Part shown: in pieces, positions 42,655 to 52,025 of the stretch
Layout of the letters: each line of letters begins with the position of its first letter
How positions within the stretch are numbered: position 1 is the stretch's first letter
Assembly: GCA_963762965.1 (NCBI GenBank)
Contig: CAVXME010000001.1
Coordinates: forward strand, 1 to 64,000
DNA from: DATBAX01 sp963762965
GTDB lineage: Bacteria; Acidobacteriota; Terriglobia; Terriglobales; Acidobacteriaceae
DNA length: 64,000 nt
Reading direction: 5' to 3'
The notes under the pieces: model-generated
Database searches by the model: none
Told to the model about the DNA's origin: nothing
The model's input: the letters and a program-made list of their open reading frames with translations, nothing else
Made by a program: the position numbers and the translations under genes

Positions 42655-44622
42655 TCACATCACCGCGGGAACGGTGATTCCCATCACGGCAAGTACACGA
42701 ATCAGTTCCCGGCGGGCGACAGCGGTGGTGGCCAGCAGGAACTGTTTCCGGCCTTCATCGGATTCATTGAGAATGGGATGCCGGTGGTAGAACGTGTTGA
42801 AGAGTTGAGCTAGTTGAAATGCATGCTTGGCCAAATAGGCGGGTTCGGTGGTCGCAATGCACTGGTCGATAAGATAAGAAGTTTTCGAAGCCGCCAGCCA
42901 GAGTTCCCAGATTTCAGTACCGCCATCGCCGGTGAAATATTTGGCGAAGTCCGGATTTTCGGGCGAAAAATGATCAGGTTCAAATCCACCTTTGCGGAAA
43001 ATATTTGTGGCTCGGACTACAGCGTACTGCGCATAGGGTCCGGTCTCTCCCTCGAAACTTAGCGCCTCTTTGAAATCGAATGCAATCACCGACGGCTTGG
43101 TGAACTTCAGCATGAAGTAGCGAAGCGCACCGACGGCAATCTGCGTGGAGGTTTTTAGGCGCTCGTCCGCGGTCAGGTGCGGATGGCGGGCATCGACTTC
43201 TTTTTTGGCTGAGGCGATCAGGGTGTCGATGAGGTCGTCGGCTTTTACCCCAAATCCTTTTCGTCCTGAAACTTCAATGTAGGAACGGCCTTTGTCTTCC
43301 TCCGAAAGCTGGTAACCCAATTCGGCGGCGCAAACTGGAGTGAGTGCAACCATCTCGTACGAAAAATGAGTGTAGTGGTCGGCCTGCTGGTTGTAACCGA
43401 GTCCTCGTAGGGCTTCGATCACGGCGTTCTGCGCCTCGGCCTGGCGAGCGTCGATCACGTTATAAATTTCGGCCACATCGCCGAAGTGGGGATGTTCGAG
43501 TGCACCCACCATGGTCGAAATCCAGCAGTCGCGATGGTCGGCGTAGTGATGGAACTTGCGATATCCGAAATCGCGGCCCAGCACACCAAACTTCCACATA
43601 TGGTAGGCGATGTCTTTGCCGACGTAACCAACGGTCCCGTTGGAGCGGACGATGACCTTCTGGTCGTCCTGATCGTCTTCAGTTTTCTCGGCGTTCTCAG
43701 CGATCTCGGCGGTGAGTGGTTTTCTCCGCATCACCCAGCAGCCTTTGTTCTTGCCTTCGTTCTCGAAGAAGAGCACGCCGCTGTCTTTGAGCTTGGTGAA
43801 GGCCGCGTCCCAGAAATGCAGATGAAGGATTTCGCTCTCCCGCGGCAGGAAGTCATATTCGATGTCGAGCCGCGCCATGGTTTCCAGGTGGCGGCGGAGA
43901 ACGGCGATGGAGATCACCTCGGCGATCGCGGAGGTTTCGTTCCCTCCCTGCTCGATCTCGTGAAGAGTTTTCAGCCGCACTTGCAGGTTCTGCTTGTCTT
44001 CGGCGTACCACTGCGAGACTCGGGCGTAGAGGTCCCAGCAGTAATAGTCAGAGCGTGGCTGTTGCGTAAGATGCTCGATTTCGGCGCGGGATTTCTTTTC
44101 CAGATGCAGAAATCCCACCACCACGTCGGCAACTTGCGCGCCGGTGTTGTCAATGTAGTTCTGTACATCGACTTCCCTGCCGGCAAAAAGCAGCAAGCGA
44201 ACAAAGGTGTCGCCAAGAATTGCGTTGCGCAGATGGCCAATGTGCGCCGCTTTGTTGGGATTGATGCTGGAGTGCTCGACCAGAATCTTGCCGGCGGGAA
44301 CTTCTGCCTTGGGATTTTCGTCCGCGGCTAGCGCCCGGGCCATTTCCGCGCGATTGAGGCGGGCGTTGATGTATCCCGCTCCAGCCAGTTCCAGCTTTTC
44401 AAAACCTGCGATAGGGCCAATTCCGTTGACGATCTCTTCGGCAATCTTACGCGGCGGCTTACGCAGTCTCTTCGCCAGCTCAAAAGCCAGTGGCAAGGCA
44501 TACTCGCCGAACTCGACCTTGGGCGGCTGCTCAATGACGATTTTAGGCAGGTCAACTTCGTAAGTCCGCCGCAGAAAATCGCGGACATGCTGGGCTAGCC
44601 GGCGTTCCAGGTGACGATACAA
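42655..44622 (-). CDS. argS: Arginyl-tRNA synthetase
   Basis: 655 residues, class I. HIGHLRNAILGD is the HIGH motif, with the N-terminal Add1 domain (YRHLERRLAQHVRDFL) and the C-terminal DALR anticodon-binding domain ending LLATTAVARRELIRVLAVMGI. A charged insertion around residues 300-320 (AEIAENAEKTEDDQDD) interrupts the catalytic domain. The only upstream start in frame near the family's usual N-terminus is a TTG (GAGGG just before), an uncommon choice. Confidence 0.96.
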   Translation of the reverse strand: MYRHLERRLAQHVRDFLRRTYEVDLPKIVIEQPPKVEFGEYALPLAFELAKRLRKPPRKIAEEIVNGIGPIAGFEKLELAGAGYINARLNRAEMARALAADENPKAEVPAGKILVEHSSINPNKAAHIGHLRNAILGDTFVRLLLFAGREVDVQNYIDNTGAQVADVVVGFLHLEKKSRAEIEHLTQQPRSDYYCWDLYARVSQWYAEDKQNLQVRLKTLHEIEQGGNETSAIAEVISIAVLRRHLETMARLDIEYDFLPRESEILHLHFWDAAFTKLKDSGVLFFENEGKNKGCWVMRRKPLTAEIAENAEKTEDDQDDQKVIVRSNGTVGYVGKDIAYHMWKFGVLGRDFGYRKFHHYADHRDCWISTMVGALEHPHFGDVAEIYNVIDARQAEAQNAVIEALRGLGYNQQADHYTHFSYEMVALTPVCAAELGYQLSEEDKGRSYIEVSGRKGFGVKADDLIDTLIASAKKEVDARHPHLTADERLKTSTQIAVGALRYFMLKFTKPSVIAFDFKEALSFEGETGPYAQYAVVRATNIFRKGGFEPDHFSPENPDFAKYFTGDGGTEIWELWLAASKTSYLIDQCIATTEPAYLAKHAFQLAQLFNTFYHRHPILNESDEGRKQFLLATTAVARRELIRVLAVMGITVPAVM

Positions 44623-44827
44623 GAGTCCCTCTAAGTGATTGAATAGAATAGCGATTGTAGCAGAGAGGGGCCCGAGGAATGAAAGTTTGACGTCGTTTGC
44701 GGGCTTCCCTATGATGAAAGTAAGTAAAGACGAAAAGTAGTGTTGATGGGCGCCGAAAGTCCTTCCGGCGACGATTTCAGAAATTGGGTTTGACCAACAA
44801 TTCTTGGACCACGATCAGTGACAACTT

Positions 44828-46156
44828 ATGCGCATTGCGTATCTCGATTGTTTTTCTGGCATTAGCGGCGATATGTTCCTCGGCGCGTTGGTTGACGCCG
44901 GGGTCAGCGTGCGTCTGCTGGAAGATACGGTTGCGGCTTTGAATATCGGGGCTCGGATCGAGATTTCCCGCGTTAACCGCAGCGGGATCACAGCGGCAAA
45001 GGTGGATGTTTTTGCGCCGGATGTTCATGGACACGAGGAAAAGGACTCGCCGCTGGAAGCGCAGGAGCACAAACATTCGCATCCTGATCATGAGCATTCT
45101 CACGAGGAACATTCGCATAGTCACGAGCCTGGCCATAGCCATGACAAGCAGCACAGCCATTCACATGAGCACACTCGTGGACTAAGAGAAATCCGGGAGA
45201 TTATTCGTAAGGCTGCTATCAGTGAGAGCGCGAAGAAAACGGCGATTGAGATATTCGAAACTTTGGGTGCAGCCGAAGCCAAGATTCACAACATGGAAAT
45301 CGAGAAAGTTCATTTCCATGAGGTTGGTGCGGTCGATGCGTTAGTGGATATTGTTTGTGCTGCCGTCGGGGCTGAGGCGCTCGGTGTGGATGAAATTGTC
45401 TGCTCGGCTTTGAATGTCGGCGGAGGCACGGTGAAGTGCGCGCATGGGACTCTGCCGGTTCCGGCTCCAGCGACGGTTGAGTTGCTCAAGGGTGCGTCAG
45501 TTTATTCGTCGGGTGTTCAGGCTGAGTTGGTGACGCCGACAGGTGCGGCCATCGTCAAGGTATTAGTCAAAAGATTTTCGTCATTTCCGGAGATGAAGAT
45601 CGAAAAGTCCGGCTACGGAGCGGGCACGCGCGACTTTCCCGGACATGCCAACGTTTTGCGATTGACGATTGGGGATGCGCAGACGCAACTCGCTGCAAAA
45701 ACTTTGCAGGAAACCATTTCCGTTCTGGAAGCCAATCTCGACGACATGAATCCGCAGGTTTTTGGATACGTGATGGACCGATTGCTGGAAGAGGGCGCGC
45801 TAGATGTTTTTGGCTTGCCGGTACAGATGAAGAAGAACCGTCCGGGCATGCTGCTTACGGTTTTGTGCCGGCGAGAAGACGCTCCCAAGCTTACGGACTT
45901 GATCTTCCAGGAAACTACGACTCTGGGAGTGCGGGAGCGTGAAGAGAACCGCCGCGTGCTGGCAAGAAAATGGATCATGGTGGGAACTCGTTGGGGTAAC
46001 ATCCGGTTGAAAGTTGCCAGCATGAATGGAACTGTCACCAATTACGCTCCTGAATACGAAGACTGCCGAAAGATTGCCGCCGAAAATCGAGTGCCGCTGA
46101 AGAGCGTGATGCAGGAAGCCATGCAGGCTTATCTGCAAATGAAGACCAGCGCATAA
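44828..46156 (+). CDS. larC: LarC-type nickel-pincer cofactor (NPN) nickel insertase
   Basis: 442 residues in one frame. MRIAYLDCFSGISGDMFLGALVDAG and KVHFHEVGAVDALVDIVCAA are LarC/DUF111 signatures, and LEANLDDMNPQVFGYVMDRL opens the C-terminal CTP-hydrolysing region. Residues 67-115 are a His-rich segment (HSHEHTRG and repeated H-S-H, H-x-H), a probable metal-buffering loop. LarC installs Ni in the NPN cofactor of lactate racemase; larA/larB are not in the window. Unlike some Lactobacillus genes there is no programmed frameshift. Confidence 0.94.
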   Translation: MRIAYLDCFSGISGDMFLGALVDAGVSVRLLEDTVAALNIGARIEISRVNRSGITAAKVDVFAPDVHGHEEKDSPLEAQEHKHSHPDHEHSHEEHSHSHEPGHSHDKQHSHSHEHTRGLREIREIIRKAAISESAKKTAIEIFETLGAAEAKIHNMEIEKVHFHEVGAVDALVDIVCAAVGAEALGVDEIVCSALNVGGGTVKCAHGTLPVPAPATVELLKGASVYSSGVQAELVTPTGAAIVKVLVKRFSSFPEMKIEKSGYGAGTRDFPGHANVLRLTIGDAQTQLAAKTLQETISVLEANLDDMNPQVFGYVMDRLLEEGALDVFGLPVQMKKNRPGMLLTVLCRREDAPKLTDLIFQETTTLGVREREENRRVLARKWIMVGTRWGNIRLKVASMNGTVTNYAPEYEDCRKIAAENRVPLKSVMQEAMQAYLQMKTSA

Positions 46157-46188
46157 ATCCAACGAGCAGAGATTTGAAACGGAGTGGA

Positions 46189-48186
46189 ATGGCGAAGAAG
46201 TTCTACATCACGACCCCGATCTACTACGTGAATGCGCGGCCGCATATCGGGCATGCCTACACTACGATAGCGTGCGACACCATCGCGCGACGGCAGCGCA
46301 TGCTCGGCTGCGATACTTATTTTCTTACCGGCACGGACGAACATGGGCAAAAGATCGAGCGAGCCGCGCAGGCCGCGGGCAAAACTCCGCAGCAGCTCAC
46401 CGACGAGGTTTCCGCTGAGTTCAAGGCGCTGTGGGACCGGATGGGAATTACCTACGACGATTACATCCGAACAACTTCTGAGCGGCACAAGCGAGGCGTA
46501 CAGGAACTGTTCCGGATTCTTCGCGACAAAGGCCACATCTACAAAGGGACGTACAGCGGCCAGTACTGCATCTTCGACGAGCTTTACGTCGATGCTGTGG
46601 GCCCCGGCGCGCCTTGTCCGGTGTGCGGAAGGCCGACTGAAACCGTCAAGGAAGAGAACTACTTTTTCAAGCTCTCGAATTTCGCCGACAAGCTTTTGCA
46701 GTACTACACGGAGCATCCGGGATTCATTTATCCCGAAACCCGTCGCAATGAAGTGATGGCGTTTGTGAAATCGGGGTTGCGTGATCTTTCCATCAGCCGC
46801 AGCACGTTTTCATGGGGCATTCCGGTCCCCGACGATCCCAAGCATGTGATCTACGTATGGCTCGATGCGCTGGCGAATTACATTACGGCACTGGGGTATG
46901 GCTCGGACGATCCCAAGTTGTACGAGAAATTCTGGCCGGCCGACGTGCACATGATCGGAAAGGAGATCGTCCGCTTTCATTGCGTCTACTGGCCCGCGTT
47001 CCTGATGGCTGCTGGACTGCCTTTGCCCAAGAGCATCGTGGCGCACGGATGGTTGTTGTTTGAAGAAAGCAAAATGTCGAAGTCGCGCGGGAACATCGTG
47101 CGCACGGAGACGATTTTGGATGTGCTGGGTGCAGATGCCCTGCGCTACTTCCTGTTGCGTGAAGTCGTGTTCGGGCAGGACGGTTCGTTTTCGTTTGATG
47201 CGCTGGTGCAGCGCTACAATGCTGATCTGGCGAATGGATTAGGGAATCTCGCGAGCCGCACCTTGACCATGATCTCGCGGTATTTCAAGGGGGAAGTGCC
47301 GTATCCTTCTCTGGCTGCGCGGAACGCTGGCGATGATGCGATTCGTGAAGCAGCGGAAAAGACAATCGCAGAGTGCGGCCAGTTTTTCGCAGAGTACAAA
47401 TTCTCCGCCGCGCTGGAATCGATCTGGATTGGGCTGATTGCCAAGGTCGACAAGTATATAGTCGAAAACGAGCCATGGGCGCTCGGCGAGAAGCAGGATG
47501 AAGAAAGCCGCGCACGCCTGGCGACCGTTCTCTACACCAGCGCGGAGGCATTGCGCATCGCGACGGCGCTAGCGTATCCGGTAATGCCGGAGGCGACCGC
47601 CAAGATCTGGGCCCAGCTTGGACTAGGCGAGATCAAAGACTTTGCACTCTCTGGCGTGAAGTGGGGACAGCTCAAGCTAGGAACAAAGCTCGGCGAAGTG
47701 CAGCCAGTGTTTCCCCGCGCCGACAAGAGTGCCATTGAAAGGATGCAGAAAATGGAAGAGGAACAACGCAGTACGGCCGTGGAGGCTGAGGTCAAGCAAG
47801 TCGTTGCCGACCCGGCTGCAGTGACTCCTGTGGCGAAGCCTGTTGCGGTTGTCGCGGACGGGAAAATTACGATTGATGATTTTGCCAAAATCGAGTTGCG
47901 CGTGGGTCAGGTGAAAGTTGCTGAGCGGGTGCCCAAGGCCGACAAACTTCTGCGGCTGGAAGTGGATCTCGGGACGGAAGTCCGGCAGGTTCTGGCTGGC
48001 ATTGCGGAGTCGTATGAGCCGGAAGCTTTGATTGGGAGAAAAGTTGTGGTTGTCACCAATCTTGCGCCCAGGAAAATGCGGGGATTGGAATCGAATGGAA
48101 TGATTGTGGCCGCGTCGCCTGAGGGCGGGAAGGCTGTGCTGGCAAGTTTTCTGGAGGATGTGCCTTTGGGGACAAGGCTGAAATAG
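46189..48186 (+). CDS. metG: Methionyl-tRNA synthetase with C-terminal tRNA-binding domain
   Basis: 665 residues from the ATG (GGAG just upstream). YITTPIYYVNARPHIGHAYTT carries HIGH, one zinc knuckle CPVCGRPTE lies in the connective domain, and KMSKSRGNIV is the KMSKS loop. After a linker, residues about 560-665 form an EMAP/Trbp111-type OB fold (FAKIELRVGQVKVAERVP through NLAPRKMRGLESNGMI), which aids dimerisation and tRNA binding. A full-length bacterial type with fused TRBD. Confidence 0.97.
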   Translation: MAKKFYITTPIYYVNARPHIGHAYTTIACDTIARRQRMLGCDTYFLTGTDEHGQKIERAAQAAGKTPQQLTDEVSAEFKALWDRMGITYDDYIRTTSERHKRGVQELFRILRDKGHIYKGTYSGQYCIFDELYVDAVGPGAPCPVCGRPTETVKEENYFFKLSNFADKLLQYYTEHPGFIYPETRRNEVMAFVKSGLRDLSISRSTFSWGIPVPDDPKHVIYVWLDALANYITALGYGSDDPKLYEKFWPADVHMIGKEIVRFHCVYWPAFLMAAGLPLPKSIVAHGWLLFEESKMSKSRGNIVRTETILDVLGADALRYFLLREVVFGQDGSFSFDALVQRYNADLANGLGNLASRTLTMISRYFKGEVPYPSLAARNAGDDAIREAAEKTIAECGQFFAEYKFSAALESIWIGLIAKVDKYIVENEPWALGEKQDEESRARLATVLYTSAEALRIATALAYPVMPEATAKIWAQLGLGEIKDFALSGVKWGQLKLGTKLGEVQPVFPRADKSAIERMQKMEEEQRSTAVEAEVKQVVADPAAVTPVAKPVAVVADGKITIDDFAKIELRVGQVKVAERVPKADKLLRLEVDLGTEVRQVLAGIAESYEPEALIGRKVVVVTNLAPRKMRGLESNGMIVAASPEGGKAVLASFLEDVPLGTRLK

Positions 48187-48188
48187 CT

Positions 48189-48331
48189 GGTTTCAGGTTT
48201 CGGGTCTCAGGTCTTGGGTTTCGGAAACTAGTTTCATTTCAGATTGCTGATTTTAGATTGCAGATTTAAACCCAAAACCTGAAACCCAATACCGAAGACC
48301 TGAAACCCAAGACCTAAGACCTGAGACCTAA
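48189..48331. repeat. Degenerate heptanucleotide repeats, about 20 units in two inverted blocks
   Basis: Five forward units of GGTTTCA type (48189-48223) are followed by about four CAGATTG-like units (about 48239-48266) and nine units of AACCTGA/GACCTAA type (48269-48331). The third block is roughly the reverse complement of the first, so the RNA could fold into a long imperfect hairpin. It ends three bases before the tatD ATG. Confidence 0.85.
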
Positions 48332-48334
48332 TCC

Positions 48335-49147
48335 ATGTTCGTCGATTCACATGCACATCTCGAAGGGGAGCGATACGACGCCGACCGCGAGCAGGTCCTC
48401 GCGCGCGCGAAGGAAGCTGGGGTTGAAACCATTGTCGCCATTGGCAGTGGAACTGGGCCCGGATCGCTGGATTGCGCGATCCAACTCGCGGAAAAATACG
48501 AGCCCATGTATGCGACGATTGGGATTCATCCCCATGAAGCCAAGCTGGCGCATGAGTCTGATTTTCAGGAATTGGAACAACTGGCAAAGCGACCCAAGGT
48601 CATAGCCGTGGGAGAAATCGGGCTGGATTATTATTATGATCACTCGCCGCGAGATGTGCAGCAGCAAGTATTCTTGCGGCAAATGGAGTTGGCAAAGGCG
48701 GCCAAATTACCGATTGTCATCCATTGCCGTCCGTCGGAAGGCAGCGAGAATGCATGGGATGACTGCCTGGGGCTGATCGAGAAACACTGGGCTCCGAGCG
48801 GACTCGGCGGGGTACTGCATTGCTTTACGGGATCGCTGGCGCATGCCCGGAAAGCGCTTGATCTGGGGTTCATGATTTCGTTCGCGGGAAATGTGACCTT
48901 CCCCAAGGCACAAAACATTCGTGACGCAGCCAAAGAGGTGCCTCTTGACCGCATGGTGATCGAAACCGACTCGCCGTTTCTGGCTCCGGTACCGAATCGG
49001 GGAAAACGCAACGAGCCCGCATTCGTAAGGGAAACGGCCCGGCAAATCGGCGAGTTACGGGGGATTTCGACGGAAGAAGTCGGCTTGCAGACCAGCCGGA
49101 ATTTCTATAAATTCTTTTCGCTTCACGAAACGGCCAACTCCATTTAG
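48335..49147 (+). CDS. tatD: TatD-family metal-dependent deoxyribonuclease
   Basis: 270 residues. The metal-binding blocks are FVDSHAHLEGERYD, VGEIGLDYYYD, VIHCRPSEG, LHCFTGSLAHA and VIETDSPFLAPVPNRGKRNEP, in the order of TatD/YcfH hydrolases. Predicted 3'-5' DNase active in DNA repair or turnover. No standard ribosome site exists because the heptad array abuts the ATG, so translation may use metG read-through or the array itself. Confidence 0.94.
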   Translation: MFVDSHAHLEGERYDADREQVLARAKEAGVETIVAIGSGTGPGSLDCAIQLAEKYEPMYATIGIHPHEAKLAHESDFQELEQLAKRPKVIAVGEIGLDYYYDHSPRDVQQQVFLRQMELAKAAKLPIVIHCRPSEGSENAWDDCLGLIEKHWAPSGLGGVLHCFTGSLAHARKALDLGFMISFAGNVTFPKAQNIRDAAKEVPLDRMVIETDSPFLAPVPNRGKRNEPAFVRETARQIGELRGISTEEVGLQTSRNFYKFFSLHETANSI

Positions 49148-49202
49148 CTTGTTATGTGCATCTTCCGCAACTGCGGGGGAATCTACTAGATAGAACCAAA
49201 AC

Positions 49203-49700
49203 ATGCCCGAGAATACTTTTGACGTGGTGAGCAAGCTGGACCTGGCGGAGGTGGCGAATGCCATCCAGCAGGCGCTGAAGGAAATCCATACTCGTTTCGA
49301 CTTGAAGGATTCCAAGTCAAACATCGAGTTCAATGGCAAGGATGAGATTGTTTTGCATTCTGTTGATGAGTACAAACTGAAAGCCGTCACCGACATCCTG
49401 CAAGCCAAGCTGGTGAAGCGCGGCGTTTCGCTGAAAGGTCTGACTTATGCCGCGGTGGAACCGGCGGCCAGCGCCACAGTCCGGCAAAAGGTGACCCTGA
49501 CGCAGGGCATTCCCGTCGAGAAAGCCAAGCAGATCGTGAAGCTGATCAAGGACTCGAAGAAAAAAGTGAACGGCTCGATCCAGGGGGACCTGGTTCGGGT
49601 GAGTGGGAAAGACCGAGACTCCCTACAAGAAATTATTGCCTTATTGCGGCAGCAGGATTTGGGCCTGGACTTGCAGTTCATTAATTTTCGGTCTAATTGA
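49203..49700 (+). CDS. YajQ-family cyclic-di-GMP-binding protein
   Basis: 165 residues: MPENTFDVVSKLDLAEVANAIQQ, then IHTRFDLKDSKSNIEFNG, and the C-terminal VRVSGKDRDSLQEIIALLRQQDLGLDLQFINFR are YajQ signatures (two ferredoxin-like domains). Some members bind c-di-GMP and nucleic acids. It lies between tatD and the polyprenyl synthase gene in the same direction. Confidence 0.95.
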   Translation: MPENTFDVVSKLDLAEVANAIQQALKEIHTRFDLKDSKSNIEFNGKDEIVLHSVDEYKLKAVTDILQAKLVKRGVSLKGLTYAAVEPAASATVRQKVTLTQGIPVEKAKQIVKLIKDSKKKVNGSIQGDLVRVSGKDRDSLQEIIALLRQQDLGLDLQFINFRSN

Positions 49701-49736
49701 GGTTGCGCGAAAACGCGCGTCGCTGGTGTGAGTCTT

Positions 49737-50741
49737 ATGAAACGTGCCAAATTGAGTCTCTCCGCCGCCATGAATGGGAAAGAGTTCTTCGAGATGTTGC
49801 GCGAAGACCTCGCCGCCATTGAGCGCGAGTTCGGACGGGACACGGTTTCCGGCGTAGAAGCCATCACCGAGATTGGCGAATATTTGCGCAATGGCGGCGG
49901 CAAGCGTATTCGTCCCGCGTTGCTTTTACTTTCTTCCAAACTTCTGAATTACCAGGGACGCGGCGCCATTCGACTGGGCGCAGTGGTCGAGATCATTCAC
50001 ACCGCGACCCTGGTGCACGACGACATCATTGATGAAGCGCAGCTCCGGAGAGGGCGTCCGGCGGCGAATACGCAGTGGGGAAATTCCAAATGCGTGCTGG
50101 CCGGCGACTGGCTCTACATGCAGGCCTTCAAAGTTGCGGTGCAGGAACGTAACTTCCGCATTCTGGACACACTGATTGAGTTGACCCAGCAGATGGTCGA
50201 AGGCGAGCTGCTCCAGATTGAAAAGCTGGGCAAGCTGATTTCGCTCGACGAGTATTTCAATCTGATTTTCCGCAAGACTGCCTGCTTGTTTTCCGTCTGC
50301 ATGCGAATGGGAGCGATCCTCGGCGGCGCGAGCCCGGAGCAGGAGGAAAATTTGGCGCAGTACGGCCGCGATCTGGGTATGGCCTTCCAGATTGTGGACG
50401 ATGTGCTCGATCTGACTGCGTCGGAAAACGTGCTCGGCAAGCCGGTGGCCAGCGATCTGCGGGAAGGCAAAGTCACGATGGCGGTGATTCACGCACTCGA
50501 ACGCTGCACGCGGCCGGAACGGAAATTGATCGAAACCGTGGTCCGCGAAAGAGCGTTTGACGGCGTCACGCACGGGCAGATTCTGGAAGTCCTGAATCGC
50601 TATGGCTCGCTGGAAGCCGCCAATGCATGTGCCATGAAATATGCGGAACTGGCGCGCAATGCGATCTGTAGCTTCCCTGATACTGAAATCAAGCGCGCGC
50701 TGTTGTGGGCGCCGGAGTTTGTGGTGGCGCGGGAGAAATAG
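49737..50741 (+). CDS. Polyprenyl diphosphate synthase (octaprenyl/solanesyl type)
   Basis: About 334 residues. First Asp-rich motif LVHDDIIDEAQLRRG (Asp95, 96, 99), second QIVDDVLDLTAS, and NGGGKRIRPALLLLSS at the N-terminus. It condenses isopentenyl diphosphate to long-chain polyprenyl diphosphates for quinones. Chain length cannot be settled from the sequence alone. ATG 49737 was chosen; a GTG at 49728 is also in frame. A terminator follows at 50768. Confidence 0.94.
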   Translation: MKRAKLSLSAAMNGKEFFEMLREDLAAIEREFGRDTVSGVEAITEIGEYLRNGGGKRIRPALLLLSSKLLNYQGRGAIRLGAVVEIIHTATLVHDDIIDEAQLRRGRPAANTQWGNSKCVLAGDWLYMQAFKVAVQERNFRILDTLIELTQQMVEGELLQIEKLGKLISLDEYFNLIFRKTACLFSVCMRMGAILGGASPEQEENLAQYGRDLGMAFQIVDDVLDLTASENVLGKPVASDLREGKVTMAVIHALERCTRPERKLIETVVRERAFDGVTHGQILEVLNRYGSLEAANACAMKYAELARNAICSFPDTEIKRALLWAPEFVVAREK

Positions 50742-50767
50742 CTACTAGCTCCTATCCTCTAACTAAA

Positions 50768-50789
50768 AGCCCTGGAGCGAGGGTTTTTT
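50768..50789 (+). terminator. Terminator after the polyprenyl synthase gene
   Basis: AGCCCT-ggagcg-AGGG then TTTTTTC. The stem is short (4 bp of CCCT/AGGG) but the T-run is clear. Confidence 0.55.
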
Positions 50790-50932
50790 CTTCCCATTTC
50801 TTGCCCTATTTATTATTCCAACAATTCTCATTTTGAAAAGTTTTCCACCGGAACATCCGTTTTGCCACTTGCTTCGTAAGATGAGTGGGAGTCTAATTTT
50901 ATGTGAGTTTTTCAAACTCAAGGAGATTGGTT

Positions 50933-51262
50933 ATGAAGAAGCTGATGGTTCTGGTAGTCGCGTTATCTTTTCTGCTCGGAGTCTGCGCGGTTGCGCAGGA
51001 CACGATGCAGGCCCCCGCCGATAAAATGGCCCCCGCCGCACCCTTGAAGAGCCTCAAAGGCACGGTGAAAATGGACGGCGACAAGATCACTTTTGTCCTG
51101 GACAAGGACGGCAAGGCGTGGGATGTGATCAATCCTGAGACCCTCAAAGACCACGTTGGTCATCACGTTCTGTTGAGCGCCCACGTGTACGCGGACAAAA
51201 ATTCCATCCACGTGATGAGCGTGAAGATGCTGCCGGCCAAGACTGACACCATGAGCAAGTAG
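50933..51262 (+). CDS. Small exported protein (DUF5818-like)
   Basis: 109 residues: signal peptide MKKLMVLVVALSFLLGVCAVAQ, a Pro/Ala/Met linker, then LKGTVKMDGDKITFVLDKDGKAWDV and VGHHVLLSAHVYADKNSIHVMSVKML, a small beta-barrel like those in DUF5818-type proteins. AAGGAG lies eight bases before the ATG. Exported to periplasm or surface; function unknown. A strong terminator follows. Confidence 0.8.
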   Translation: MKKLMVLVVALSFLLGVCAVAQDTMQAPADKMAPAAPLKSLKGTVKMDGDKITFVLDKDGKAWDVINPETLKDHVGHHVLLSAHVYADKNSIHVMSVKMLPAKTDTMSK

Positions 51263-51285
51263 TCTTCTGGTTATGAATGATATGA

Positions 51286-51309
51286 GGGCGGCGCAAACGC
51301 CGCCCTTTT
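51286..51309 (+). terminator. Strong terminator after the small exported protein
   Basis: GGGCGGCG-CAAA-CGCCGCCC, an 8-bp perfect GC stem with a 4-nt loop, followed by TTTTC. Confidence 0.85.
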
Positions 51310-51343
51310 CTTGCCTCCTGCAATTTCTTCTATACTTTCTGCA

Positions 51344-51922
51344 ATGGCTCCCCATAAAGAAATCGAAATCAAGTTTCGCGTGCCTGATATTCGCGCCCTC
51401 AGCCGCCGCTTGCGGGCTTCGGGATTCCGGCTGCTTACGAGGCGTACTCACGAGATGAATACGCTCTATGATCTTCCCCGTCAGCCCCTGCGCAAGCGAG
51501 GCGATTTGTTGCGGCTTCGCAAATACGGGGACGTGTGGGTGCTAACTCATAAAGCAAAAGGCACGGTGGGACGTCACAAGTCGCGAGTGGAAACCGAGAC
51601 CAGGGTCACCGATGGCGCAAAAATGGAAGCTATTTTGCATGCTCTCGGCTTTCGTCCTACCTTCCGCTACGAAAAATTCCGGGCTGAATGGAGCGACGGA
51701 AAAGGTCACGTGGTGGTCGATGAGACTCCGATCGGGAATTATGGCGAGGTCGAAGGGCCGTCGCGCTGGATTGATCAAACCGCAACGAAGCTCCAACTTC
51801 GGCCGTCAGATTACATTGTCCAGAGTTATGCTGAATTGTTTCTTGAGTGGAAAAAGAAGAATCGAAACCGGGCAGAAGAAATGACATTTCGAGCCGTCTC
51901 ACCCAAAGGAACTACGCGCTAG
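51344..51922 (+). CDS. CYTH-domain (class IV adenylate cyclase/thiamine-triphosphatase-like) protein
   Basis: 192 residues. The N-terminal EIEIKFRV (Glu6, Glu8, Lys10) is the ExExK signature of the CYTH tunnel fold. Further basic strands (LRLRKYG, WVLTHKAKG, ETRVTDGAKM) and acidic EVEGPSRWID line the metal/polyphosphate site. Substrate may be triphosphates or adenylate formation; not separable here. ATG 51344 chosen; 33 upstream bases stay open. Confidence 0.9.
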   Translation: MAPHKEIEIKFRVPDIRALSRRLRASGFRLLTRRTHEMNTLYDLPRQPLRKRGDLLRLRKYGDVWVLTHKAKGTVGRHKSRVETETRVTDGAKMEAILHALGFRPTFRYEKFRAEWSDGKGHVVVDETPIGNYGEVEGPSRWIDQTATKLQLRPSDYIVQSYAELFLEWKKKNRNRAEEMTFRAVSPKGTTR

Positions 51923-52025
51923 AACCTTCCCTGACAGCACCAAACTAACCAACAAGTCGCCTAGATACAGTGACTTCGCAGCATGGTACTCTCATTTTGC
52001 TCTGGGTTTCTGCTCCCGCCCACCA

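Noticed and set aside
44755..44780. Hairpin CGCCG...CGGCG before larC as a terminator or riboswitch
   Set aside because: Only a 5-bp stem with a 9-nt loop and no T-run; no known riboswitch core (for example NiCo) could be recognised.
48189..48331. Possible CRISPR array (regular repeats between metG and tatD)
   Set aside because: The period is 7 bp with no spacers and no 25-40 bp repeat unit, and there are no cas genes in the window. It is a degenerate heptad array.
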